A DNA stretch of 64,000 bases, taken from positions 40,713-104,712 of the forward strand of contig JAIOXZ010000011.1 of NCBI GenBank assembly GCA_021741355.1, written 5' to 3'. The position numbers and the translations under genes are program-made. The stretch comes from Caulobacter sp. Its GTDB lineage: Bacteria; Pseudomonadota; Alphaproteobacteria; Caulobacterales; Caulobacteraceae. The notes beneath the pieces are model-generated. The model saw nothing but the letters and a program-made list of their open reading frames with translations, had not been told where the DNA came from and did not search any database. Of this stretch, positions 1 to 10,742 are shown piece by piece; within the stretch, counting starts at the first letter, position 1, and every line of letters begins with the position of its first letter.

Positions 1-2
1 TC

Positions 3-1411
<1,409 letters not shown>

Positions 1412-1415
<4 letters not shown>

Positions 1416-2926
1416 CCCCGGCGCTCGTCTTCGGAGACAGCCCGATCGACATCGGGCATGTTCGGGCGGCGTTGGCTGGCCCTTGCCATACCGCGATCAG
1501 CGACGACGCCCGGCAAGGCATCGCGCGATCCGCCGCCACGATCGACGCTATCCTCGCCGACGGGCGTACCGTCTATGGCGTGAACACCGGCTTCGGCCTG
1601 CTGGCCAAGAAGACCATCGCGCCGGACCAGCTGGCGGAGCTGCAGCGCAACCTGATCCTGTCGCATTGCTGCGGCGTCGGCGCGCCGTTGCCGGACGATG
1701 CGGTGCGGCTGATCCTGCTGCTGAAGATCGCCGGCCTCGCGCGCGGCTTCTCCGGTGTGCGGCTGCAGCTGATCGAGATGCTGATGCGTCTGCTGGCGCT
1801 CGATATTCTGCCGGTCATTCCGGAGAAAGGCTCGGTCGGCGCCTCGGGCGACCTCGCCCCGCTCGCCCATCTGGCCTCCACCCTGATCGGGGTCGGCGCG
1901 CTGAAGGTCGCGGGGAAGGTTGTTCCGGCGACGGAGGGCCTCAGGGCCGCCGGCCTGGAGCCCATCGTCCTGCGCGCCAAGGAGGGCCTGGCGCTGATCA
2001 ACGGGACCCAGGTCTCGACCGCGCTGGCGCTTAAGGGTCTGGTGCTCGGCCAGAACATCTTCCAGGCGGCCCTGGTCGCCGGCGCGCTCAGCGTCGACGC
2101 CCTGGCCGGCAGCGACGTTCCGTTCGACCCGCGCATCCACGCCGCCCGGGGCCAGCCAGGCCAGATCGAGGTCGCGCGGCGCCTGCGCACCCTGCTCGAG
2201 GGCAGCCGAATCCGCGCCAGCCATGCCGATTGCGACCGGGTGCAGGATCCCTACAGCCTGCGGTGCCAGCCGCAGGTGATGGGCGCCGTATTCGACCTGC
2301 TTGAGAACGCCCAGCGCACGCTGCTGATCGAGGCCGGGGCGGTGACGGACAATCCGCTGGTGTTCGCCGAGACCGGCGAGGCCCTGTCCGGCGGCAACTT
2401 CCACGCCGAGCCGGTGGCGTTCGCCGCCGACACGCTCGCGCTCGCGCTGGCGGAGATCGGATCGCTCAGTGAACGGAGAACGGCGCTGCTGGTCGACCCG
2501 ACGATGAGCGGTCTGCCGGCCTTCCTGGTGGCCGAGAGCGGGGTCAATTCCGGCTTCATGATCGCCCAGGTGACGGCCGCCGCCCTGGTCAGCGAGAACA
2601 AGGGCCTGAGCCACCCCTCCAGCACCGACAGCCTGCCGACCAGCGCCAATCAGGAGGACCACGTCTCCATGGCCACCTACGGCGCGCGGCGGCTGACCCA
2701 GATGGCCGACAATGCCGCCGCCATCGTCGGCATCGAACTTCTGGCCGCCGCGCAGGGGATCGAGTTTCGCCGGCCGTTGCGATCGTCCGCGTCCCTGGAA
2801 AAGGCCCACGCGGTTGTCCGCACGGTCGCCGCGCCCTGGGACCGGGACCGCTACTTCGCCCCGGACATCGCGGGCGTCACGGCGCTGGTGCTGGAGGGAG
2901 CGTTCGGCGGGCTGGTGGCGCTGTGA
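1412..2926 (+). CDS. hutH: histidine ammonia-lyase
   Basis: First step of histidine catabolism: deaminates L-histidine to urocanate. The 504-residue length is normal. The MIO prosthetic group forms from Ala-Ser-Gly, visible at residues 144-146 in [15 protein letters not shown]. The catalytic Tyr lies in YGVNTGFG (residues 55-62), and further family blocks are [11 protein letters not shown] and the C-terminal [18 protein letters not shown]. The start overlaps the hutU stop by four bases (ATGA). Everything needed for activity is visible. Confidence 0.98.
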
Positions 2927-2931
2927 CAGCC

Positions 2932-3048
2932 TGCGTGGTTCGAGACGCTCGCTTGATACTCGCTCCTCTCCATGACGATACTGGAGATCTCATCCCCGTT
3001 CGTCATCCTGAGGAGCGATCCCTTGGGATCGCGTCTCGAAGGACGCAC
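2932..3048. repeat. ~115-bp imperfect palindromic repeat, family G copy 1
   Basis: Fills the hutH-hutG gap. The left arm (TGCGTGGTTCGAGACGC) and the right arm, whose reverse complement begins TGCGTCCTTCGAGACGC, form a long imperfect hairpin. A second copy in the same orientation lies at 53636-53757, upstream of the MaoC-like gene. The right arm ends GAAGGACGCAC directly before the hutG ATG, so the element probably provides the hutG ribosome binding site. Confidence 0.8.
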
Positions 3049-3050
3049 CC

Positions 3051-3842
3051 ATGACCGCCCCCCTCGTCACCGCCCGCGCCTCGCCGCTGATCATCAGCTT
3101 CCCGCATGTCGGGACCGACATTCCGGACGCCATCGCCGCGCGGATGACGCCAGAGGCGCTGCGGCTGGACGACACCGACTTCGAACAGCCGGCCCTCTAC
3201 GACTTCGCCGACGATCTCGGCGCGACGACCGTGGTCGCCCGCTGGTCGCGGCTGGTCATCGACGTCAACCGGCCGCCGGACAACGCGCCGCTGTATCCGG
3301 GCCAGTGGGGCGCCGGGCTGACGCCGACCGAGACCTTCGCCGGCGAGGCCGTCTATCAGGGCGAGGCCCCCGACGAGGCGGAGATCGCCGACCGGCGCGA
3401 ACGCTACTGGCGGCCCTATCACGCGGCGCTGGCGCTGGCCGTCGCGACGGCCCTGGACCGGTACGGGCACGCCCTGCTGTGGGACGCCCATTCGATCAGC
3501 GGCGTCGTGCCCCGGCTGTTCGAGGGAACCCTGCCGGACCTGAACATGGGCACCGCTTCTGGAGCGGCCTGCGGTGAAGATGTGAGCGCCGCGGCCTTCG
3601 CCGTCTGCCAGGGCGGGCCGTTCAGCGCCGTGCTCAATGGCCGCTTCAAAGGCGGCTACATCACCCGCACCTACGGCGACCCCGCCAGCGGCGTGCACGC
3701 CATCCAGATGGAGCTGGCCAAGAGCACCCATCTGGGCGCCGACAACCGGGTGGACGCCATGCGCGCGGCGATCCTGCGGCCAGTGCTCAAGGGCGCGATT
3801 TCGTCGGCGCTGGCGGCCGCGGAGTCCAGAGCGGCGCTTTGA
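3051..3842 (+). CDS. hutG: N-formylglutamate deformylase
   Basis: Hydrolyses N-formyl-L-glutamate to formate and glutamate, the last step of the histidine pathway that goes through formiminoglutamate deiminase (HutF). The 263-residue protein matches the FGase family: N-terminal SPLIISFPHVGTDIP, the central WDAHSISG that carries predicted metal ligands, and the C-terminal GGYITRTYGDP. The neighbours hutU and hutH confirm the role. hutI and hutF are not in view and may lie to the left. The ATG follows the GAAGGACG supplied by an intergenic repeat. Confidence 0.93.
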   Translation: MTAPLVTARASPLIISFPHVGTDIPDAIAARMTPEALRLDDTDFEQPALYDFADDLGATTVVARWSRLVIDVNRPPDNAPLYPGQWGAGLTPTETFAGEAVYQGEAPDEAEIADRRERYWRPYHAALALAVATALDRYGHALLWDAHSISGVVPRLFEGTLPDLNMGTASGAACGEDVSAAAFAVCQGGPFSAVLNGRFKGGYITRTYGDPASGVHAIQMELAKSTHLGADNRVDAMRAAILRPVLKGAISSALAAAESRAAL

Positions 3843-3906
3843 CTAGTATCAAGGTGGTTCCGAAGGCCGGTCGCTACCTCTGGATGAAATCCGGAGACCC
3901 AGACCC

Positions 3907-4194
3907 TTGCCCGTTCCGATTCAGACCGAAGCCCGCATTTCGCTGATCGGCGTCCTGCGATGCGTCGGCATCTGCGTGGCGATTACGGAGCTGATCTATC
4001 TCCTGGGCTGGGTGGTGCTCACACTGCCCCTGGCGGCCGTGGCGCGGCGGTTCGCCGCCCTGAGCGGCCTGTCCGACCTTGGCGTCGGCATGCTCTGGGC
4101 AGCCGTCTTCGGAACGGTCGTTGGCCTGATGACCACACTGACGTTCAATCTGATCGGCTGGCGGGCCTATGCCCGGGCACGGTCGAGGATCTAG
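3907..4194 (+). CDS. small two-TM hypothetical membrane protein
   Basis: A 95-residue protein with two strongly hydrophobic segments, about residues 18-43 and 58-82, ending in the basic ARARSRI. I do not recognise a family. The start is a TTG preceded by CCGGAGA; no ATG or GTG is available in frame just upstream. It ends four bases inside the 3' end of the convergent permease gene. Hydrophobicity and codon bias support a real gene, but no function can be assigned. Confidence 0.55.
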   Translation: MPVPIQTEARISLIGVLRCVGICVAITELIYLLGWVVLTLPLAAVARRFAALSGLSDLGVGMLWAAVFGTVVGLMTTLTFNLIGWRAYARARSRI

Positions 4195-5600
4195 GTCTTG
4201 GACAGGTTGCTGGTCGACCGGAAGTACAGCAGGTACGCCGCCAGCCCGATCAGGTTCCAGATCACGAACACGATCATCGTGAAGGTGTTGAGCCCCGCGA
4301 ACAGATAGGCGCAGCCGAGCACCGCGAACGGCCCCACCAGCCACCAGAGCGGCGTTTTGAACCGCCGCGGACGGGCCGGTTGCTGGACGCGCAGGATCAT
4401 CATGGCGATGGCCGTGGCGATGAAGGCGGCCAGGGTGCCGGCGTTGGCGACCGAGACGATGGTGCCCAGCGGCAGCGCACCGCCGAGCACGGCCGCGATG
4501 ACGCCGGTGAAGAGAGTCACGGCCACCGGCGTGCCCAGCTTGCTGTGCACCTTCGCAAGACCGCGCGGCAGCAGACCATCACGCGCCATGGCGAAGAAGA
4601 CGCGGGTCTGTCCGTACATGAACACCATGATCACCGTCGGCATGGCGATGATGGCGGCCAGACCGATCAGCCAGGCGGCCTTGGGATGGCCGAGTTCGCG
4701 GATGATGTGGGCCAGGGGCTCGGGGCTGGAGGCGAACTGCGCCGGGGGCATGGCGCCGATCGCACTGGCCGCGACCGCCATGTAAATCAGGGTGCAGAGG
4801 AGCATCGAGCCGACGATGCCGATGGTCAGGTCGCGCGCCGGGTTCTTTGTTTCCTCGGACGCCGTCGAGATCGCGTCGAAGCCGTAGAAGGCGAAGAAGA
4901 TGATCGAGGCCGCGCCCATCACGCCGAACTTCACGCCATCCACCTCGTGCGCCCAGAAGCCCTGGGGCATGAACGGCGTGAAGTGGGCGGCGTTGAACGC
5001 CGGAAGCGCCAGGGCGATGAACCCGGCCAGGGCGACCAGCTTGACGATCACCAGCACGAAATTGACCCGCGCGCTCTCGCGGGTGCCCAGCGCCAGCAGA
5101 CCGGCGACGAGCAGGGCGATGACCACGGCCGGCAGGTTGACGATGCCGCCGGCCTCGGGGCCCTTGAGCAGCTGTTGCGGCGCATCCGGCCACCAGCTGA
5201 GGATCAGGCCCGAGGCGTAGCCGGCCCAGCCGACCGACACCGCCGCGCAGACCACCGTGTATTCGAGGATCAGGCTCCAGCCGACGATCCAGGCGACCGT
5301 CTCGCCCATCACCGCGTAGCTGTAGGTGTAGGCGCTGCCCGCCCGCGGCATCAGGGTGGCCATCTCGGCGTAGCAGAGCGCGGCGGCGGCGCAGACCGCG
5401 CCGGCGATCAGGAAGCTGAGCATCGCCCCCGGCCCGGCCAGGCCCGCGGCCTCGCCCGTCAGGGTGTAGATGCCAGTGCCGACAATCGCGCCGACGCCGA
5501 GCGCCACCAGATGCGGCCAGCCCAGCGTGGGCTTCAGGCCGTGGCCCTCCACATGACCAATCTCACGATCGATGGCGATGCGCCGCGTCAGGAAGCTCAT
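4191..5600 (-). CDS. APC-family amino acid permease
   Basis: Inner-membrane amino acid transporter of the APC superfamily, resembling the cationic amino acid transporter (CAT) group. The 469 residues contain about 12 hydrophobic helices. Typical blocks are GVGAIVGTGIYTLTGEAAG in helix 1 and FFAFYGFDAISTASEETKNP in the helix 6 region, followed by the conserved P-x-R-D loop. I chose the ATG at 5600 because GGGGAGGGG lies just upstream and the family pattern begins there; the longer reading frame overlaps the divergent DUF885 gene. The substrate is not determinable, although the adjacent hut genes make an amino acid plausible. Confidence 0.9.
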   Translation of the reverse strand: MSFLTRRIAIDREIGHVEGHGLKPTLGWPHLVALGVGAIVGTGIYTLTGEAAGLAGPGAMLSFLIAGAVCAAAALCYAEMATLMPRAGSAYTYSYAVMGETVAWIVGWSLILEYTVVCAAVSVGWAGYASGLILSWWPDAPQQLLKGPEAGGIVNLPAVVIALLVAGLLALGTRESARVNFVLVIVKLVALAGFIALALPAFNAAHFTPFMPQGFWAHEVDGVKFGVMGAASIIFFAFYGFDAISTASEETKNPARDLTIGIVGSMLLCTLIYMAVAASAIGAMPPAQFASSPEPLAHIIRELGHPKAAWLIGLAAIIAMPTVIMVFMYGQTRVFFAMARDGLLPRGLAKVHSKLGTPVAVTLFTGVIAAVLGGALPLGTIVSVANAGTLAAFIATAIAMMILRVQQPARPRRFKTPLWWLVGPFAVLGCAYLFAGLNTFTMIVFVIWNLIGLAAYLLYFRSTSNLSKT

Positions 5601-5724
5601 GAGCCCCTCCCCCAAGAGTTCAGACCATGACCATGGCCCGCGCCGGGCCGGTTCGCCAAGCCCCGGGTTGCGGCGACGCGCGGGCGGCGCCAGCTTGTCG
5701 GGCTCTGACGAGGGGATGAGATCG

Positions 5725-7536
5725 ATGGTTCGAGGAATTTCGCTGGCCGTGGCGCTGGCCGCCACGCTGGGACTGTCCGGCGCCCGGGCGCAAGACGGGG
5801 CGACAACGACGGTCGCCGTCAGCGTTCCGACGTCTCCGGCCCTTGCGCCGCTGGACGCCCTCGTCAGCGACTACGAGGCCTGGAACCTCGCCCAGAGCCC
5901 GATTTCCGCCGGCCAGAACGGCGACCGGGCGGCGCTGTCGAAGCTGCCCGACGTCACCCCCGCCGCCGACGCGGCGCGCAGGGCCGCGCTGCAGGCCTTC
6001 CAGACCCGGCTGAACGCCATACCCGCCGCCTCGCTGGATGCCGAGGGGCAGTTGAACCGCGCCTTCCTGGCCCGGATCATCGGCGACCAGCTGACCACGA
6101 TCTCGTTCGACCCCGGACGGTTCGCCTTTTCCAGCGACGACGGCTTCCACCTGCTCGCGCCCTATCTGGCGACGGTCACGCCGATCAACTCGGTCGCCGA
6201 CGCCGAGGCCTGGATCGACCGGCTGGAGGCCCTGCCGAAATACTATGACGACAACGTCGCCAACGCCCGACGCGGGATCAAGACCGGCTGGCTGCAGCCG
6301 CGGATGATCACCGAGATCGTCCTCACCCAGGCCCGCGACGTGCTCAAGGTCGCGCCCGAGGCCGACCCGCTGATGACGCCGTTCAAGGCCATGGCCGTGT
6401 CCATTCCGGCTGACCAGGCCGCCGCGCTGAAGGCCCGCGCAGCGGCGATTATCCGCGACGGCATCCGCCCGGCGCAGCGACGCTTCGCCACGTTCGTCGA
6501 GGTCGAATACCTGCCGAAGACCAAGACCGCCCTGGGCATCGGCAGCGCGCCCGGCGGCAAGGACTACTACGCCTTCCTGGCCCGGCGCTTCACCACCACG
6601 AGCCTCACCCCGGACGAGATTCACCAGCTGGGGCAGCGCGAGGTGGCCCGCATCCGCGCGGCGATGGACGGCGTCCGCGCCGAGGCCGGCTTCAAGGGAA
6701 CCCATGCGGAGTTTCTCGTCTTCCTGCGCACTGATCCGCAGTTCTACGCCACCAGCCGCGAGGACCTGCTGGAGAAGGCCAGCGAGATCGCCAAGCGGGC
6801 TGACGACCAGCTGCCGCGCTTCTTCTGGACCCTGCCGCGCCTGCCCTACGGCGTCCGTCCGGTGCCGGCCGAGATCGAGAAGGGCTACACCACCGGCCGC
6901 TACTTCGTCGGCAGCCAGGCCCAGGGCGTCGCCGGCGGCTACATGGTCAACACCTACGCCCTGGACCAGCGGGGCCTCTATGAGCTGCCCGCGCTGACGC
7001 TGCACGAGGCGGTCCCCGGCCACCATCTGCAGATCGCCCTGTCCCAGGAGCTGGAGGGCGTGCCGGCCTTCCGCCGCGACGCCGACATGACCGCCTTCGT
7101 CGAGGGCTGGGGCCTGTACGCGGAGAGTCTCGGCGTCGACATGGGCATCTACCGCACGCCCTATGAGACGTTCGGCCGCCTGTCGTACGAGATGTGGCGC
7201 GCCTGCCGGCTGGTGTCCGACACGGGTCTGCACTGGATGGGCTGGAGCCTCGACGAGGCGCGCAAGTGCTTCACCGAGAACACCGCCCTTTCCTCGCTGA
7301 ACATCGAGGTGGAGCTGGCCCGGTACATCGGCTGGCCCGGCCAGGCGCTGGCCTACAAGGTCGGCGAGCTGAAGTTCCAGGAGCTGCGCAAGCGGGCCAC
7401 CGCCGCGCTGGGGCCGAAGTTCGACATCCGCCGCTTCCATGACGCGGTGCTTTTGGCCGGGCCGCTGCCGATGGACCTGCTGGACGCCCGCATCGACGCC
7501 TGGATCGCGGCGGAGAAGGCGAAGTCCGGGGGCTGA
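5725..7536 (+). CDS. secreted DUF885 family putative metallopeptidase
   Basis: A 603-residue exported protein. Residues 1-23 (MVRGISLAVALAATLGLSGA then RAQ) are a Sec signal peptide. The family hallmark HEAVPGHH is at residues 427-434, with a downstream EGWGLYAE block, as in zinc metallopeptidases. The probable role is periplasmic peptide hydrolysis, inferred from the family. The ATG at 5725 is chosen because GAGGGG lies about 10 bases upstream and gives a clean signal peptide; the frame is open back to 5572 but that would bury the signal. It is divergent from the permease gene. Confidence 0.88.
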   Translation: MVRGISLAVALAATLGLSGARAQDGATTTVAVSVPTSPALAPLDALVSDYEAWNLAQSPISAGQNGDRAALSKLPDVTPAADAARRAALQAFQTRLNAIPAASLDAEGQLNRAFLARIIGDQLTTISFDPGRFAFSSDDGFHLLAPYLATVTPINSVADAEAWIDRLEALPKYYDDNVANARRGIKTGWLQPRMITEIVLTQARDVLKVAPEADPLMTPFKAMAVSIPADQAAALKARAAAIIRDGIRPAQRRFATFVEVEYLPKTKTALGIGSAPGGKDYYAFLARRFTTTSLTPDEIHQLGQREVARIRAAMDGVRAEAGFKGTHAEFLVFLRTDPQFYATSREDLLEKASEIAKRADDQLPRFFWTLPRLPYGVRPVPAEIEKGYTTGRYFVGSQAQGVAGGYMVNTYALDQRGLYELPALTLHEAVPGHHLQIALSQELEGVPAFRRDADMTAFVEGWGLYAESLGVDMGIYRTPYETFGRLSYEMWRACRLVSDTGLHWMGWSLDEARKCFTENTALSSLNIEVELARYIGWPGQALAYKVGELKFQELRKRATAALGPKFDIRRFHDAVLLAGPLPMDLLDARIDAWIAAEKAKSGG

Positions 7537-7559
7537 TCAGCGCAGCGGCGCAGGCGAGG

Positions 7560-8624
7560 TCAGATCACCACGTAGTTCGCCGACATGATGGAGACCGCGA
7601 AGCCCTCGGGACCGCTCGACACCGTCATGCGCGCGTCGAGCTGCTTTACGACGTCACTGATGATCGATCGGGCCAGCCCGCCGCGGGTGCGGGCGGCCCC
7701 GCCAGCCCCGTTGCCAACGCCGTTGTCCGAAACGACCAGCTTCCAGCTCTCGCCGTGCGCCTCGTAGTCGATGCAGATCTGTGCGTCAGACTTCCTGAAG
7801 GGGAAGGCGAACTTGATGGCATTGATGACCAGCTCGGTGACGGCCAGCCCGATCCTCACCGCCCGGATCGAGACCAGCGGGCCGCTGGCGGACCTGGCCA
7901 CAATCCGGATCGGTTGGCGATCACTGACCATCGAGGCGCTCAGGCCGTCGGCCAGGTCCGCCAGGTAGCTCCCGACCTCCACGACATCCAGATTCTCGGC
8001 GTCGCTGAGGTGGGACTGCACCTGTCCCACGGACAGGACGCGCAGGTAGGCGTCGCGCAGGTGATAGCGCACCTCTTCGGATTCCACGTTGCGACTGTGA
8101 ATTCGCAGAATGGCGGCGAGGGTCTGGATGTTGTTGCCGATCCGGTGCTGCACCTCCCGAAGGAGAATGTCCTTGTCCCTGAGGCGCCGGCTGGTCTGGA
8201 CCAGCAGGGCTGACCTGTCGTGCTCAAGCGCGCGCTGGATTGTAATGTCCGTGAAGGTGAGAATGAGGGCCGGCCGACCATCATCCCCATGTCCCAGTTT
8301 TCGAGCGGACAAGGCCATCAGGCGGCAACCGCCGGTGGCGGACCTCTGTTCGACCTCGATCGACTCCGGAGCGACGGCGCAATCGCCGGCGATCATCGAG
8401 AGAAAGAGCCTGATCTCGGGCAGGTCCAGTTGCCCGATACCCAGGGCAAAGACCGGCCGCCCCTCGGACAGGGCGCGGTCGAAGCCGAAGACGTCGAAAA
8501 ACGCCTGGCTTGCCGTCAGAAGGCAGAGCCGTTCATCCAGAACCGCCAGCGGATCAGGCGCGCTGTCCATCACCGCGTGCGCCAGGGCATGCGACTTTTC
8601 CAGGCTTGGCGGCGCGAAGAGCAT
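7560..8624 (-). CDS. PAS-containing HisKA_2/HWE-type sensor histidine kinase
   Basis: A soluble 354-residue sensor kinase with no transmembrane segment. Residues about 12-130 form a PAS-like domain. The phospho-acceptor His160 sits in LLREVQHRIGNNIQTLAAIL, the HisKA_2 pattern with H-R-I/V-x-N-N. The ATPase domain has its N box around ELVINAIKFAFP (Asn268) and DNGVGNG at 300-306, but lacks a classic long ATP lid. Such kinases in alphaproteobacteria serve stress, light or cell-cycle responses; the signal here is unknown. No response regulator is adjacent. A CtrA-type box lies about 80 bases upstream. Confidence 0.92.
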   Translation of the reverse strand: MLFAPPSLEKSHALAHAVMDSAPDPLAVLDERLCLLTASQAFFDVFGFDRALSEGRPVFALGIGQLDLPEIRLFLSMIAGDCAVAPESIEVEQRSATGGCRLMALSARKLGHGDDGRPALILTFTDITIQRALEHDRSALLVQTSRRLRDKDILLREVQHRIGNNIQTLAAILRIHSRNVESEEVRYHLRDAYLRVLSVGQVQSHLSDAENLDVVEVGSYLADLADGLSASMVSDRQPIRIVARSASGPLVSIRAVRIGLAVTELVINAIKFAFPFRKSDAQICIDYEAHGESWKLVVSDNGVGNGAGGAARTRGGLARSIISDVVKQLDARMTVSSGPEGFAVSIMSANYVVI

Positions 8625-8702
8625 GACCGTGCATCCGGCAGGTACGGAGCTCTCAACGTCAGGTTTTCCAGAAGCCCCAGGTCAACGTTTCGTACATCAT
8701 GG

Positions 8703-8717
8703 TTAACAAAACATTAA
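8703..8717 (-). promoter_or_regulatory. putative CtrA binding site
   Basis: TTAA-N7-TTAA with exact spacing, in an AT-rich island in otherwise GC-rich DNA, 79-93 bases upstream of the histidine kinase start. On the minus strand it reads TTAATGTTTTGTTAACCATG, close to the Caulobacter CtrA consensus. No binding evidence is available from sequence alone. Confidence 0.5.
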
Positions 8718-8798
8718 GAGCGGCAGACGGCAAACACCCGGGCGCCGCATGACGTCCGGCCAGCGCGGCGCCTCTACGCCCTACTGGCGTTGACCTGC

Positions 8799-9038
8799 CT
8801 AGACCCCCGCGCCTTCCCAGTCGCCGTAGCCGGCTTCGGCAGGGCCGCGGCCGGTCAGACGGTGGTAGAGTGTCTTGACGGTGCGGCTGCCGGTGGTCTG
8901 GAACATCCACGGGAAGAGCCCGTGCAGGACTGACGCGAAGCCCGCGCCAATCATCGCGAAGCCGAAGCTCGAAGCGACGCCCAGATGCTTGCCGTAGCTC
9001 TCGCCGACGGAATGCGGATGATCGGTGAAGGGGTTCAT
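8799..9038 (-). CDS. DUF6356 family protein
   Basis: A 79-residue protein that begins FTDHPHSVGESYGKHLGVAS, the recognisable opening of the small alphaproteobacterial DUF6356 family. It continues with a hydrophobic region (about residues 24-47) and TTGSRTVKTLYHRL. It is probably a membrane-associated protein of unknown function. The ATG is preceded by a purine-rich stretch (CCCGGAGCCGGTC). It is a single gene, with repeat A copy 1 upstream of its promoter region. Confidence 0.75.
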   Translation of the reverse strand: MNPFTDHPHSVGESYGKHLGVASSFGFAMIGAGFASVLHGLFPWMFQTTGSRTVKTLYHRLTGRGPAEAGYGDWEGAGV

Positions 9039-9103
9039 GACCGGCTCCGGGGGTGCGGTGTGATCCTGTGATGGCCTGAGCCGCGCGAGAGGGTCAAGCA
9101 GTC

Positions 9104-9184
9104 GGGGACATGTACCGAAGGTACGTGTCCCCTAAACCCGGGTCGCTCGATTGGGGGACACGTACCTTCGGTACATGTCCCCTA
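9104..9184. repeat. double-hairpin repeat, family A copy 1
   Basis: Two mirror-image hairpins. The left one runs GGGGACATGTACC-GAA-GGTACGTGTCCCC. The right one (about 9154-9182) is its exact reverse complement. They are separated by about 20 bases. Further copies lie at 29307-29390, 55271-55350 and 63001-63071. The terminal CCCCTA provides the stop codon (TAG on the minus strand) of the TetR gene. Confidence 0.9.
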
Positions 9185-9823
9185 CTCGGGCCAGAGGTCG
9201 GTCACGCCGCCCTTGCGGTTGAGCATGTGGGTGGCGCGCTTGATCACCGTCAGAAGGCGCTCGACGCGCTCGTCCTTGTCGTAGGTCACCTGGGCCCTCG
9301 CCATGCCCTCCAGCATGAAGCGGGCGAGGTCGCGGCTGGCCTGGAACCGGGGCCCCGCGCCGGCGTGCAACATCTTCAGGAAGTGGTCGCCGATCTGCGC
9401 CCGGTCGAATTCGGCCAGCGACGGGGTCAGCAGATCGCGGACCAGAGCGTCGGTGCGCGAGGCGGCTTCCAGTTCGGCGAAGGCGACGAACGGCAGGCGG
9501 TGCAGCAGATCCCAGTAGGTCTCGATCGCGTGCTCGGTGACATCCGCCCCGGGCGGCAGACTGTCGGCCGCGTCGCGGAACATCTCCGCCCGCTGCGCCT
9601 GGATGAAGTCGATCGCCGCCTCAAGCAGGCTCTCGCGCGTCGGGAAATGGTAGAGCATCGCGCCGCGGGTAATCTCGGCCGCCTCGGCTACGGCTGCGTT
9701 GGTCGTGGCCGCATAGCCGTTTTCCGCGATGACCCGCACGGCTTCCTCCAGAATCCGGGCGCGCGTGCGCCGCGACTTGGGGGTGTCACGCGATACTGAA
9801 ACGGCCTCGGGCATGGGCCTCAT
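9182..9823 (-). CDS. TetR/AcrR family transcriptional regulator
   Basis: A 213-residue regulator. The N-terminal helix-turn-helix spans about residues 15-65 (RARILEEAVRVIAENGYAAT through AMLYHFPTRESLLEAA), the standard TetR pattern. The C-terminal ligand/dimer domain is not assignable to a ligand. The last codons run into repeat A copy 1, which supplies the TAG stop. The upstream neighbour on the opposite strand is the metallophosphoesterase, about 106 bases away, so it could regulate that pair or itself. Confidence 0.9.
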   Translation of the reverse strand: MRPMPEAVSVSRDTPKSRRTRARILEEAVRVIAENGYAATTNAAVAEAAEITRGAMLYHFPTRESLLEAAIDFIQAQRAEMFRDAADSLPPGADVTEHAIETYWDLLHRLPFVAFAELEAASRTDALVRDLLTPSLAEFDRAQIGDHFLKMLHAGAGPRFQASRDLARFMLEGMARAQVTYDKDERVERLLTVIKRATHMLNRKGGVTDLWPE

Positions 9824-9929
9824 CTAGGGTTCCCCATATTGCGCCGCAACACATCTCATCCCCGTTTCACGAGACTGACACGCAATCAGCCTAGCGGCTG
9901 GGGATCGGCGCCTGTCAGCGGAGCGAAAT

Positions 9930-10742
9930 ATGGGACCGCACGCCCAAACCTTGAGCTGCCGCGCGGCGTTCATCAGCGACGTCCATCTGGGGACGCGCGG
10001 CTGCCAGGCCGGGATGCTGCTCGACTTCATCCGACATCTGGAATGCGACCATCTCTATCTGGTCGGCGACATCATCGACGGCTGGAAGCTGAAGAGCGGC
10101 TGGCACTGGCCGCAAAGCCACAACGACGTAGTCCAGAAGGTGCTCCGGATGGCGCGCAAGGGCGTCAAGGTGACCTATGTGCCCGGCAACCACGACGAGG
10201 TGGCCCGCGACTTCTGCGGCGTGCATTTCGGCGGGGTGGTCATCGTCCGGGACGCCATCCACGAAACGGCCGACGGCAGACGTTTCCTGGTGGTGCACGG
10301 GGACGAGTTCGACGGCATCGTGCAGCATGCCCGCTGGCTCGCCTTCCTCGGCGATTGGTCATATAGAACGCTCCTGCTACTGAACACTCTCGTCGCCCGT
10401 GCGCGTCATCGGCTCGGGTTGGGTTACTGGAGTTTTTCGGCCTACCTGAAGGTCAAGGTGAAGAACGCTTTGCAGTTCATCGAGAATTTCGAGGAAGCCG
10501 TGACCGACGAAGCCCGTCGGCGCGGTGTGGATGGCGTGATCTGCGGCCATATCCACAAGGCGGAAATGCGCGACCTCGGCGGCATCCTGTATATCAACGA
10601 CGGTGACTGGGTGGAGAGCTGCACGGCGCTGGTCGAGCATCATGACGGCCGCCTGGAGATCGTGGAGTGGGCGAAGCGCCGTTCCTGGTCCACAATGGTC
10701 CGGGGCGGCTCCGACGCCCTGCCGGAGCCTGCCGCCGCCTGA
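9930..10742 (+). CDS. LpxH-like metallophosphoesterase (UDP-2,3-diacylglucosamine diphosphatase family)
   Basis: A 270-residue calcineurin-like phosphoesterase with all metal-binding blocks: FISDVHLG (about 14-21), GDIIDGW (about 46-52), GNHDE, HGDEFD and GHIHKAE. The overall pattern resembles LpxH, which cleaves UDP-2,3-diacylglucosamine in lipid A synthesis. Many alphaproteobacteria use LpxI for that step, so this copy may act on another envelope precursor. Its stop overlaps the ATG of the downstream glycosyltransferase by one base, suggesting the two act in one pathway. Confidence 0.85.
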   Translation: MGPHAQTLSCRAAFISDVHLGTRGCQAGMLLDFIRHLECDHLYLVGDIIDGWKLKSGWHWPQSHNDVVQKVLRMARKGVKVTYVPGNHDEVARDFCGVHFGGVVIVRDAIHETADGRRFLVVHGDEFDGIVQHARWLAFLGDWSYRTLLLLNTLVARARHRLGLGYWSFSAYLKVKVKNALQFIENFEEAVTDEARRRGVDGVICGHIHKAEMRDLGGILYINDGDWVESCTALVEHHDGRLEIVEWAKRRSWSTMVRGGSDALPEPAAA

